A stretch of DNA of 14,250 nt, taken from the NCBI GenBank assembly GCA_015501595.1, contig JADNRX010001114.1:1-14250 (forward strand), read 5' to 3'. The notes under the pieces were generated by a model that saw only the letters and a list, made by a program, of their open reading frames with translations, had not been told where the DNA came from and searched no databases. A program made the translations under genes and the position numbers. The stretch is from Hymenopellis radicata. Its lineage: Eukaryota > Basidiomycota > Agaricomycetes > Agaricales > Physalacriaceae. Below, one piece after another: positions 1 to 9,347 of the stretch (the first letter of the stretch is position 1; every line of letters begins with the position of its first letter).

Positions 1-3000
1 TTCGTCGCATCCACCACCTCCTCCTCGTCGATCCTAAAGAGGTAGCTGCTCCCGATCCCCTGCCTTCATACGCGCGCTCCCTGCGCTCCGCGACCTGCGC
101 GCGCACGACCTGGCCCACGTACTCGATGACCTTTTCACCAAATAAGCAAAAGAAAGAAGAAAGGAAGGAAGGACATACCATCTCGCCCTTACTTATCCTC
201 TCCAGCGCATACCCCCAACTATGTATCGGACTCCTCGCAAACCGCAAATGCTTCTTCCGCGTCTGCAGCTGGTTAAACTTGAACGTCAGATCCGACGAGG
301 CCTGCAGCGTCTGCGCCCGACTACTTCCCCTCCCCAGCGAGCGACGCCGAAATCGCCTTGTTCAGATTATGTATATCCTCCAGCGCCTTGTTCTTCACCC
401 GATTGCTCGCCCTGTTGCTCCGGCTGCTCCACACCCTTCGTCGGACTCTCAGAAGCCCCACCACCCCCCAGTAGGAATATTATTCGCATTCACATTCCCA
501 GCGTCCTTCAAGTCCTCCGCGACACGCTGCCGCTCCGCGTACTGCGTCACGTACCGCAGCTTGTCCTCGATGCGGATCTCATAGTAGCCCTCCGTCCGCG
601 CCGCGCCGCTCTTGTGCGGCGCATTATCCGCGTCGCTCTCCTCGGGAACCGGAGGCTGAGGCGGGGACGACGAAGCGTCCAGCGCGAGACGCGTGAACCA
701 CCGGTCTTCGTCGTCGGCCCAGACACCCAGATCCTCCTCCTCTGGCTCTGGCTCTGGTTCGGGTGTGGGCGTGGGCGAGCGCGAAGGCTCCGGGTAAGCG
801 GCTCCAGCTCCATAACCGGCAACGGCACCTCCTCCTCGTCCTCCGACTCTGGCTCCTCCACCACAACCATCCTCTTCTTCGTCGTCTTGACCTTCTTCGG
901 CTTCTTGACCTTTTTCTCCACCTTGAGTTTCTTGCCGGCCTGACCTCCTCTTCCTCGACATCCACCTCGCTCTCGCCTTCCTCGTCAATCTCATGGTGTG
1001 GTCGCTTCGGCGTCGGTTCTTCCTCCTCCTCGGATTCGACAGGTGGCAGTTTTCTCCTCTTGACAGGACGAACGGTTTCCTCCTCCTCCCGCTTGCGCTT
1101 TTTCCTTCTCCGGCTGGTCTGCCTTGCGAAAGCGGAGTCCCTTGAGCCCGCTCTTCTGCTGCTTTGTCTCCTCTACCCGTTCCTCAATCTGCGGACCCAT
1201 ACGGACGACGTGGCGGACCTCTCCAACAACGACGCCCTCTCGCACATCCTTGACAATGACCTTGCGCACCTCCTCCACGATCATCGCGTGCAGCAGCCTC
1301 CAGGAGCTCGAGATCGTCCCATTTTTTATTTCGTTTTCCATCAAAGCCTGGCGAAAGTGAGCAAGATATAAATGGACAGAAGGAAACTTACCAGTCCACA
1401 CGCCGTGACAAGTCACCGCCTCACCGACGCGAACGCGTACCTCTCGATACCCCACCATACGCCGTGCCTCGCTGTCAAGTACCCTCACGCCCGCCTTGCA
1501 ACATTCACCCTTCCCAAATGTGACATACGCGCCGCTCTGTGCTCCAGCAACGGACCAACACAGCACGCTCTCGACATCGGATCCAAAGCCAGCCCGCTCG
1601 AAGAACGAGCGTACTTCGTCGTCCGTATTAGGACCGAGTGACTACAACGCATCAGTAGAGATTAAAAACAAAAAGAAAAAACTCACCCGTCCATCAACAA
1701 ATGTAACAAGAACATGATCCCTTCCATTGGCCTTGAGTCTCTCCTCCACATCATCCTCACTAACCAGCCTCTGCGGCGGGGGTGGCGTGTACCTTCCCCT
1801 TCCTTCGTGACGGCCATACCGCCTATCCCTCGATCTCGACCGGTACCCTCTCCCACGGTATGTATCCCACCGTCTCTCCCTCGACCGACTGCGACTCCTA
1901 CTGCGACTCCTCTCCCGCTCGCGTCGGTCATACACCCTCGTCTGGCGCACTTTGAAACCCTCCAGCCGTCCTCGTCTTCGTCCCTCTTCGACCTCCTTCT
2001 CTTTCTCCTTGTCGTCCACGACACCACCCACAGCCTGTCGCGCGCGCTTGAGAATCTCCATCTTTTCCCGTTCGCGCTCCTTGTCTGCTTCGCGCTCATC
2101 CACGGGTCGCATGGGCGTAGCAGCTAAACTGGGATCCCTGGTAGACGCGACGGGTCCTGGTTTCGGCGGTAATGGGAAAGGTGGTTTAGGTAGAGAGTGC
2201 GCTGGTTTGGGAAGAGAGGGAAGGGAAGGATGTAGTGTCCTCGGCGTGCCTCCATGTGGTGTACCCGCGCCTCCGTTCACCTTGGGATGGACAGGCGTCA
2301 CCCCGTTGACCTTGGGAGTAGCGGCTTTGGGAGCTGCACTAACGGCGGCTTGCGTCTTGGCCTTTTTCCGCCGTTCCAGCTCCTTCACCACCGCCTCACA
2401 CCGTCGTCCGTCACCATCAAAGCACACATGGACATCGTCGCTGCCTGTACCAAGGGTAGCACGCATGGCAGGCGTAATTTGTCGAATCTCATCTGGTGTG
2501 CCTATAAACCATTTAGCATTGAAAGAAAAAGTAATTTCAAACTTACCTTTCCATGGCCCATTCCCAGGTATCGACACACTAACCCCTTCCCATACCTTTC
2601 TCGCCACATCTCCATCATCAAACAACACCCTCACCACGCCCCACGCCCCGCCGGTTTCACGATCGACACGCGCCTCGACGCCCTTTACCACCCCATACGC
2701 GCCCAGATATTTCCTCAACGCCGCCGCGCTCGTAAATGGCGACAGATTCGAAAACAGCAACGCGTTCGGTGGAGGCGGGGGAAAAGTCGACGCTTGTCCA
2801 AAGGGTCCGCCCAGAACCGAGTCGTATTCGTACGAGAGCTCGTACATCTCCATGCGCATCTTCTTCTTGCCTCCCGGTCGTCGTCTTGGATCCACAATCG
2901 GCTCTTCCGCTGCCGGCTCTCGTATGCACAGAGTTTCTTCCCCGTCCTTGCCCGGAACACGCACCCACGCGCCGTCTTCCAACACCTCGCCCTTCACTCT

Positions 3001-3969
3001 CACCAACACTTCCCTCTCCCTCTCCTTGCCCTTATCCTTCTCCCTCCCTTTCCCACCACGTACTCTCCGCGCCTCTTCAGGCCGTCCAGCATCGCCAACA
3101 CGCACCGCATCAATGAGATGATGCCAATACGGCGGTAACGGCTTACTCGCATCCTGAATAGGCTCCTCTCCCCATCCCACCCTCCCAGAACCCACACCCT
3201 CGGTCGGAAGACGATTAAACGAAGGATCAAATAGCACCCTATACGAGCACACTCCCTCTGGATATCCCTCTTCTGGCGGATACGCGGGTAACGGCGGCAG
3301 CGAATACTTTGGTGACGGCGGCGGCTCCTCATGTACTGGCATCTGTTCCGGAGTTGGCGGCCTTGGCCTCGGCGGTGTGGAACGACGCGGTGACGAGCGG
3401 TCGCGTCTCGTATACCTCTCCCTCGATCGCGGTCGATACCTCGACCTCTCTCTATCCCTTGACCTGGACCGCGCACGCGTATATGACTCCCTCTCTCGCT
3501 CCCTTTCCCTAGATCTCGGCCGTGGCGGAAGCCCATGCAACACGCGCGGTCTCGACGGACCCGCCTCTCTACTCGAACTCGGATGCTCGCCCTCCCACAA
3601 ATCATCCGGCGGCTCCGGGCTCGGGCTCGGACTGAACGCCGCCTTGAGCTTGACCACCCCTGGCACTAGCGTCTCTAGCGTGTTGTCCAATGCATTCTTC
3701 TCTTTCTCAATCGCGTCTTTGTCTGTATTGAATTTGTCAATAAATAAATAAAATTTAGGGATGGTCATAAACACACCTTGTTCTTTCGGAATCACGTCTT
3801 TCTCTTGCTTTCCACCTCCAAGATCCACGCCACCCGACAACACACCAACACTCGGCTTCAACGCGATCGATATACGCGGTGGTGGTGGCGCTGAGCTGCT
3901 CTCGTCTGTAGGAGGTGGTGGTGGTGCATTTATTGGAGGAGGTGCTGGCGGCGGCGGTGGTGGATCCAC
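1..3969 (-). CDS. set1: SET1, histone H3-lysine-4 methyltransferase of COMPASS: 5' and central part, runs off left edge, frameshifted
   Basis: SET1 is the nuclear catalytic subunit of COMPASS and methylates H3K4. Read on the minus strand, domains in order are: a proline-rich N-terminus (3969-3870); an RS/RE-rich segment; an RRM-like fold (about 2770-2500, LLFSNLSP and [10 protein letters not shown] as RNP-like motifs); a second RS-rich stretch (about 1940-1810); a second RRM-like segment (about 1720-1440); a helical segment (about 1310-1150); an acidic/basic linker; the n-SET region ([28 protein letters not shown]); and the SET start ([43 protein letters not shown]). Introns by splice signals: 3776-3723, 2546-2502, 1686-1642, 1391-1348, 178-131. 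Frame changes are needed near 1325, 1101, 935, 797, 469, 330 and 62. The start is unresolved: the polyproline frame has GTG at 3969, no upstream in-frame ATG before a TGA, and an ATG at 3997 in another frame. The identity is sure; intactness is not. Confidence 0.93.
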
Positions 3970-3997
3970 GGCGGCTCCTCGTGCGTAGGAACTCCAT

Positions 3998-4321
3998 CCT
4001 CGTCAGTTCAGTCGAGTGTTGTGTGGTGGGAGTCGTCGCTAAGAAAATTGTTGACCCCGAGTAGTGTTCGCTCAATTAGGCAGGTCGTCCTCGATCACGT
4101 TCAACTTTTGTAAATCGACTCTATTTCGTGCTCTACTTATTTCTACGCGTTCTCTGCTAGCTTAGTAAGCGTCCCGCGCTCTGTAGACCCTCTCCCAGTG
4201 CGACCGTAAACCCTGGAAAAAAATTGACAATAGTTTCCCCTGCCACTACCGGCACGTGCATGTTAAAAAAAAATACCATGTCCCACCAACAAGCAGCGGG
4301 GACAAAGTATGGCAAAGTAGG
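3998..4321. promoter_or_regulatory. SET1 upstream region with a CACGTG E-box
   Basis: This 320-bp stretch lies between the SET1 start and the minus-strand spliced array. It has no ORF of note. It holds an E-box-type palindrome CACGTG at 4253-4258 (context GGCACGTGCA) and short A-runs at 4217-4223 and 4266-4274. A possible minus-strand acceptor (TTTTCTTAG, ending at 4039) suggests a spliced 5' leader, but I find no clear TATA box. The promoter role is inferred from position only. The same GGCACGTGC core recurs at 8901 in the other gene-poor spacer. Confidence 0.3.
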
Positions 4322-5082
4322 CTAGAAATGGTTAGTGAAGCAATATTCCGAGGCTACAAGTTGTTAGAAGGAACTCAAATTGCAAACTCACCACATCGTC
4401 GCGATCCGGCTAGGTCTTCCTAACACTCGAATCTTGAACAAGTCGCAAACCGGCGACATCCAGTTTCAAGCACGGCGTCGTAAAAAATGGTCATCCCGTG
4501 AGTCACAATAAGCTTGCAGATGCGAGTCGAATCGCTGCAAAGCAGGTAAACTAATAAAACAAGAGAAATTGAAAGAACTTACTTGAGAGAGCGGTGCGGT
4601 ACCCGCGTGAAGGCGTGGTTGTGGCCTCGGGCTCGAAACGGCTGCGAAGGGCTGTAAAAGTGTCAAAGAAGTTCGGAAATGAACCCAGAAACAAGACTTA
4701 CCGTGTTCGGTGAAATTCCAAGTCCCAAGTCGCCGACACTGTCAAAATTGGTTTCAAATACGGCGCCGTCGTCCAGGAACATGCAGGCCGCAAAGACGAA
4801 CGAGGCCTGACTACCAGAATAGGGCTCAACGACTGTGAGGTGGGTAAGTAACTGAAATTAGAATAGATGAACAACTTACATGAAAAATGCACGGAATCGT
4901 GCCCAGTCGATATCCTAACGGTCGCGTTGGGGCTTGAGGAGATTCAGCTGTAAAACAAGTCAGAAACGTGGAAATCAAAATCAGAGGAACTTACGGGACA
5001 GAGATCGTTACCTACACGTCGCACCCGCATCAAGAGACGGCGACGACGGAAACGCTGCGCTGTCAGACGCGCAGCGTGGATG

Positions 5083-7272
5083 GCCTCGCCGGCCAGGCAT
5101 CTGACTCCGGGAAACTCGCTTATTAAATGAATCAGAAATCTGTAAACGGTTCAAGTGAAATAAGTAACTTACGCACCTGAGCCGCGGGTGAAGTTCGCAC
5201 CAGATGAAGAATCCGAGGCGATGACAGGAACGCTACGCCCCCACATGAGCAGCGTACAGGGCCTCGCCGGCCAGGCATCTGACTTTGGTAAATGCGCCTA
5301 TAAAATGAGTCAGAAACGCGAAGATCTGTCAAGTCAAAAGGAAAGAAACTCACCCAGCGTTCCCAGCACGATTCGCGGCCGACAGCATGCGCGACAACGG
5401 CGGCGATGTGACCAAGGCGCTCAGGACGAGCAGCGTGGGCGGCCTCGCCGGCCAGGCTTTTGGGTCTGGAAGATTCGGCTGCGAAGTGAGTCAGAAAGAT
5501 GAACAAAGTCGAATCAAAGAAACTCACGCAGGAAAGCACACAATCCGAGTGCGCCGGTTGAAAATTGAGAACCTCGGCGGCGATACAACGATGGCGAGAT
5601 AACGAGACCGTCGACGACGAGCAGCGTGGGGTGGCCTCGCCGGCCAGGCTTTTGAGCCTGAGCAAATCGGCTAAAACCTGGGTCAGAACGCAACTCCAGA
5701 ACGTATGGAAACGGAATACATACCTTGATACGTCGTCCAGATAGGGATACATCGTAGAATACGGCGGGGGAGCAGGAAAGAGTCGGCGCACGACGGATCC
5801 AATGAGGTAAACCCAGCGAGAGGTGGCCTCGCCGGCCAGGCATCTGGGTCTGTAAATTTTCACTAAAAAGAACGTGTTAGAATGGTGGCACAAGTTCAAG
5901 GAATACAAGACGTACCGTGAAGTAAATTCGTCCGCGAGACGGTTAAATCGTCGTTCCACGACGACTTCGAGGTGAAGAAAGCAGCGTGGGCGGCCTCGCC
6001 GGCCAGGCATCGGAGCGCAGAAACTTGACTACAAGATGGGTTACAACGCGAATCCAAGATAAATGAGACTTGGAAAACATACCATCAAAATTCCACGTCG
6101 TGAAAGAGTCGTTTCCATATACGAGGGTGTCACAGCACAGCGGCTGCAGACGGCGACTTGATGAAAATAACCGGCCTCGCTGGCTCAGCATCCCAGTGTT
6201 CAAATACGTTGAGGGTAGTGCAGCAAGGCTGCATCCGAGTCGGTGAAGGTAGTCCACCGAGATGTGGCCTCGCCGGCCGGGCGTCTGGGTTCGTAAATTT
6301 GCGCTAAAAGAACAGGTTAGCATCGCGGTTCAAGTTCAGAAATGCACGACGTACCGCAAAGAAAAGTCGTCCGTAAGGCGGCAAATTGTCGTTCCATGAT
6401 GACATCGAGGTGACGAGAGCAGCGTGTGGGGCCTCGCCGGCCAGGCTTCTGGGTCCGGGGAATATACCTCTGAAAACAAACCGGATAAGAAACCGAATGA
6501 AACATAAACAACATGTGGAACTTACCATCAAGAATACACGGCGGACGCCAGGTAGCGATGCGGTGAGGGTGGCGCAGCAAGGCTGCAGACAAGTTGATGA
6601 GGGTATTCCAGCGAGATGTGGCCTCGCCAGCCGGGCGTCTGGGTTCAAGAATTTCTGCTAAAATTGAGTCAGAAATGAGGGAAAGGCACACCAGAAACGA
6701 ACGACATACCGTGTGCAAATCGTGCGTCGTTCCACACGCGACTACGCCACTATTCCGGCTGGGCTTCTTTGGCGTAGAAATTGACCTCTACAATTGGTCA
6801 GAAATCCTAATTCAACAGAAATAGAATGAATCAACGCACTGAGAACACGACATGGCGGTCGGAAGACAACGATACGTGGAGGGAGGTGCAGCAAGGCTGC
6901 AGACGAGTTGATGAGGATAATCCCCGCGAGAGGTGGCCTCGCCGGCCGGGCGTCTGGGTCCAGAAATTGGGGGCTAAAAATGCATCAAAAAAGATCCAAG
7001 AGTTGGACAGAAGAACGGGACATACCTCGGGATCAACACTGCCCGCGAGATGTCGAATGGTTCTTGAAATGCGAGCAACGGTACATCGGATACCGCGATC
7101 CATGTTCAAATCCAGCGTAAACGTCGACACTGGCGCGGTAAGAGATGCATATAAACGACGCTGAAGGTAAGTTAGAAACTGGGTAAGATGCGGAAGGAAC
7201 CCAGAGACTCACGGTGATGATGTTCACAATACTGACATTTGGAACAGCGAGTATTCGCCTCGCCGGCGCGGC
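5083..7272. repeat. Array of 12 dispersed copies of a 16-bp near-palindrome, GCCTCGCCGGCCAGGC
   Basis: Copies start at 5083, 5261, 5442, 5634, 5826, 5993, 6174 (degenerate), 6267, 6431, 6621, 6936 and 7257 (degenerate). Copies at 6267, 6621 and 6936 end in CGGGC instead of CAGGC. Fourteen of 16 positions are dyad-symmetric around GCCGGC; only positions 5 and 12 break symmetry. Spacings are 178, 181, 192, 192, 167, 181, 93, 164, 190, 315 and 321 bp, so most are near 180 and the last two are near twice 160. Each copy lies in an exon-like segment near its 5' end, just after a predicted minus-strand acceptor. Flanks are also similar, often CAGCGTG on the plus side, so this is a diverged tandem duplication of an exon/intron module in which the 16-mer is the best-kept part. 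Confidence 0.9.
5916..6469 (-). repeat. Pair of closely related exon modules (6028-5916 and 6469-6355)
   Basis: On the minus strand, the exon at 6028-5916 and the exon at 6469-6355 match along nearly their whole length: 16-mer, then CACGCTGCT, then TCACCTCGA, then CATGGAACGAC or CGTGGAACGAC, then a shared GCGGACGA-like block, ending in the same GTACGTC donor. Their start spacing (438 bp) brackets a different module type whose copies at 6267, 6621 and 6936 share GGCCACMTCTCG and CTGCAGCCTTGCTGC. At least two module subfamilies are therefore interleaved, as expected if a two-module unit was duplicated. Confidence 0.7.
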
Positions 7273-7960
7273 GTAGCCCTCCAGCACATCGAGGTGTCGC
7301 TATGACAACCCGACAACGCGAGACCTGCGCGAAAGATTAGTTAGTAACTGACAATACGCAGTAAATCGAGTTCAACTCACGTTGAACATTTACGTCGGGC
7401 TCGAAGTCGAAATCCAGAGCGCCGGCGAGTAAAATAGCACTAGAATACGTCAGAAAAGTGAAGTCATACAAGCCAATGAGACGAAAATGACTTACGAGGT
7501 CGTGATAGTAGGAGAGAAAGCATGCTCGGCGTTTGCCGGATGCCGTTTATGGTCATCACCACCATGCTCAAGAGCACCGCCGACGTGCACCTCGCCGACA
7601 GCAACGCGACTACTCCCTGGGGACGAGTTCTGGCTCATACTCGGACGTCAAGAGTGCGCTACAAGGATACAAGTTAGCCATAAACACGAAGAGGACATCG
7701 AGGATGCGGACTTACAGAGAGAAGGTGTGTGGCGAACACTGTTCAGCATACTGAATGTCCTGCTCCTGGCGTGGGGTACAGAGCACAGGTGGCGAGAGGG
7801 AAAAGTGGGCGAGAAATATGGGTCACCAATTCTCGACGTGGTAATAAGGAGAGAAGGGATACGGTGCAGGGTCCGACTTTTTTGCCGCGCCAAACAAACT
7901 GCAAACAAACAGTGCCTCCGCGATCTCGGCCGCGTCTAGCCGCATCAAGTTTCCTCAAAT

Positions 7961-7970
7961 CTATTTTTAT
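7961..7970 (-). promoter_or_regulatory. Candidate TATA element for the minus-strand array
   Basis: The minus strand reads ATAAAAATAG here. About 100 bp downstream is a pyrimidine-rich stretch (CCCTTCTCTCCTTATTACC, near 7860-7840), and the first predicted intron follows at 7715. The arrangement mirrors the better TATA element of the plus-strand array. It is weak evidence based on composition and position. Confidence 0.3.
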
Positions 7971-7977
7971 GTATCTC

Positions 7978-8046
7978 CCAGAAATGCATTCCAAAGCACG
8001 GCAGTGTTGGGAATCAACAATGCCGTAGCTTTGGAATGTACTCTGG
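7978..8046. repeat. Long inverted repeat (hairpin) in the divergent spacer
   Basis: ATTCCAAAGC at 7988-7997 pairs with GCTTTGGAAT at 8028-8037. ACGGCA at 7998-8003 pairs with TGCCGT at 8021-8026, with one unpaired base at 8027. GTTG at 8006-8009 can pair with CAAC at 8015-8018. CCAGA (7978-7982) and TCTGG (8042-8046) extend the outer arms. It lies just upstream of the minus-strand array promoter. It could be a binding site, a small foldback element or a remnant terminal-repeat pair. No flanking target-site duplication is obvious. Confidence 0.75.
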
Positions 8047-8302
8047 AGAATGGTGCAAGATTCAGGTTGTTACGTCAAGTTTCCGATTCAAGTTGAGGTT
8101 CACATTGAGCGCTCAGCTGAGTCTTCATTCCCAGATTCACGCTTGAAGAACTTGAAGAACTCAGAAGATCGTACGACCAGGATTATACAAAAGGAAATTC
8201 TTCAAGCTGGCATAGTGATGTGCTGATGGCATGCTGCAGCACGCCCTGGAAACCTCAAGTGAGTCACGCCATACAGCCGAAGTTCGGAGGTAGTTGCCGG
8301 AA

Positions 8303-8407
8303 ATGTCTTTGTGGCGCGCGATTGAGAAAGTGTTTGAAGACGATGTTATTGAGATTCAGGATATTGAAGATTGGAAAAACCCGTGCAAGAAAGTTGCTGC
8401 AGCGTAG
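8303..8407 (+). CDS. Small ORF, 34 aa, hypothetical
   Basis: ATG at 8303, TAG at 8405-8407. The peptide is acidic in the middle and basic near the end (MSLWRAIEKVFEDDV, then IEIQDIEDWKNPCKKVAAA). Its amino-acid composition looks more protein-like than neighbouring frames, with Trp, Asp and Glu but few of the Arg/Ser/Pro runs seen in shadow ORFs. It might be one exon of a lost or spliced gene: a GTGAGT lies upstream at about 8260. No family is recognised and the length is below what can be trusted. Confidence 0.15.
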   Translation: MSLWRAIEKVFEDDVIEIQDIEDWKNPCKKVAAA

Positions 8408-8819
8408 TGGGCGTGTCAGCTCTGTTCGCTCCGTTCATCCCCGTCGCACTTGTCAAGTCCCGGATGAGAATCTGTTTGGTGCACCATCTTCAGACTGATT
8501 CTACGTACCGTACCTCTCGAGTCCATATTCAGCATTTGATCATGCCAGATTGTCAGAAAGATCCTGGTCCAGCCGTGGAACGCCCCAGAACCACCTGCCA
8601 TTCTCTTCCACTCTTCTGGGCACCCCAAAACATCGCGTACAGGTTCCGTTCGCTTCAAACAGGTTCCTGTTCTATTTCGAGAGGCGCCAAGAAGTCGACC
8701 GAGCGAACTTGTCCACTTTGGGAAATCGATCCCAAGTTCTTTTCCTCGTTTCTCCCCCTACATCTACCCAATTCATTAAGTTCTTTGGCACACAAAAAGG
8801 CACTGAATATACCTTCAAA

Positions 8820-8876
8820 ATGGCGGTAAAAAAGTCGAAAGAAATCAAGTCGAAAAAGTCGAAAGTCAAGTTGTGA
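8820..8876 (+). CDS. Micro-ORF, 18 aa, lysine-rich
   Basis: The ORF starts at ATG 8820 in a good fungal start context (TTCAAAATGGCG) and ends at TGA 8874-8876. The peptide MAVKKSKEIKSKKSKVKL is built from an AAGTCGAAA-type DNA repeat, with five AAGTC units. The upstream 100 bp is pyrimidine-rich, as in fungal 5' leaders. It may be only a short A-rich repeat; no function is proposed. Confidence 0.12.
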   Translation: MAVKKSKEIKSKKSKVKL

Positions 8877-9341
8877 CCTTGGGATTTTCGGACCGAGCTC
8901 GGCACGTGCCTATGACGCATACGGGCTTGTTTTCGTACTCCCACCATCTTTCGCGCTCTCTTCATCGTTGTCCGCGTCCAGCGGCCTCTCTCCGCCTCCT
9001 ATCAATCTTATTGTGCCTTAATCTTGGCAAGTCGACTTGGACCGCCATTCTTACCACTGGAATACTGCCTCAATACGGGTGTCTTTCGCGTTATATACGC
9101 GTATACGATCCGACCGCGCTCTGGGGGCAATCTTCCAGCTCTGAAAAGCGCTGGAACTTCAGGAACACAAGCTCAGGGACCTAGATGGTTACGAATCGCG
9201 GCTGGGCGCGGCGTTTCGGGTGTGTTCTTTGGAATCTGGATTGCGTGTCTTTTGGAATATTGGGGCTGGGCGGTAAAGATACGACCAGAAATAGATTGGA
9301 ATAGGTGCGGAGGATCGGATGGTCCGTGCACGAATGTGTGG

Positions 9342-9347
9342 TATAAA
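9342..9347 (+). promoter_or_regulatory. TATA box of the plus-strand array
   Basis: TATAAA lies in the context GTGTGGTATAAAGTGGGG. About 35 bp downstream a long pyrimidine-rich tract begins (CCTCCTTCCGCCACATTTCT and onward to about 9440), the usual appearance of a basidiomycete core promoter and transcription start. The first predicted plus-strand intron follows at 9549-9607. Confidence 0.55.

Larger units (their letters stand above)
4322..7960 (-). ncRNA. Intron-dense repeated-exon transcription unit, probably non-coding
   Basis: About twenty minus-strand introns are predicted from donor, branch and acceptor signals: 7715-7659, 7495-7440, 7380-7325, 7212-7161, 7025-6974, 6839-6788, 6709-6658, 6525-6470, 6354-6304, 6082-6029, 5915-5863, 5723-5671, 5527-5479, 5353-5298, 5172-5119, 4994-4948, 4879-4833, 4701-4652, 4582-4535, 4391-4322. 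Most are 47-57 bp, with GTAAGT/GTGAGT/GTAYGT donors and CTGAC-like branch sites. Exons are mostly 110-145 bp and many are copies of each other. I followed splicing from 5862 to 4880: one frame stays open for five exons, then stops, and it reads the shared 16-mer in all three frames. No protein family is recognised. A possible coding tail exists at 4832-4466 (FVFAACMFLDDGAVFETNF, stop TGA at 4466). Transcription and RNA type are inferred; a decayed protein gene is the main alternative. Confidence 0.5.
8047..9341. other. Divergent spacer between the two spliced arrays
   Basis: I see no gene with recognisable domains in this 1.3-kb stretch. It holds two tiny ORFs (8303-8407 and 8820-8876, listed separately), a perfect 10-bp palindrome GGCACGTGCC at 8901-8910, and an AT-rich dyad TATATACGCGTATA near 9092-9105. 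Longer open stretches on both strands lack similarity that I recognise, and one overlaps the TATA box at 9342. The arrays on each side point away from it, so it may serve as a shared regulatory region, which is inference. Confidence 0.45.

Noticed and set aside
1952..3121. Long plus-strand open frame (389 codons) opposite SET1
   Set aside because: It is antisense to a clearly conserved protein and crosses the SET1 intron 2546-2502. Its Ser/Pro/Arg-rich composition mirrors the opposite-strand codons.
5132..6010. 292-codon minus-strand open frame
   Set aside because: It reads straight through four predicted introns with good splice signals and shows the repeated 16-mer in different frames. It stays open because of low stop density in GC-rich repeats.
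5083..7272. CRISPR-like array
   Set aside because: The repeat is only 16 bp, the spacers are about 160 bp, related to each other and contain introns, and the genome is eukaryotic with no cas genes.
7487..7939. 150-codon plus-strand open frame
   Set aside because: It runs antisense through the minus-strand intron 7715-7659 and the leader of that array. No protein-like conservation is visible.
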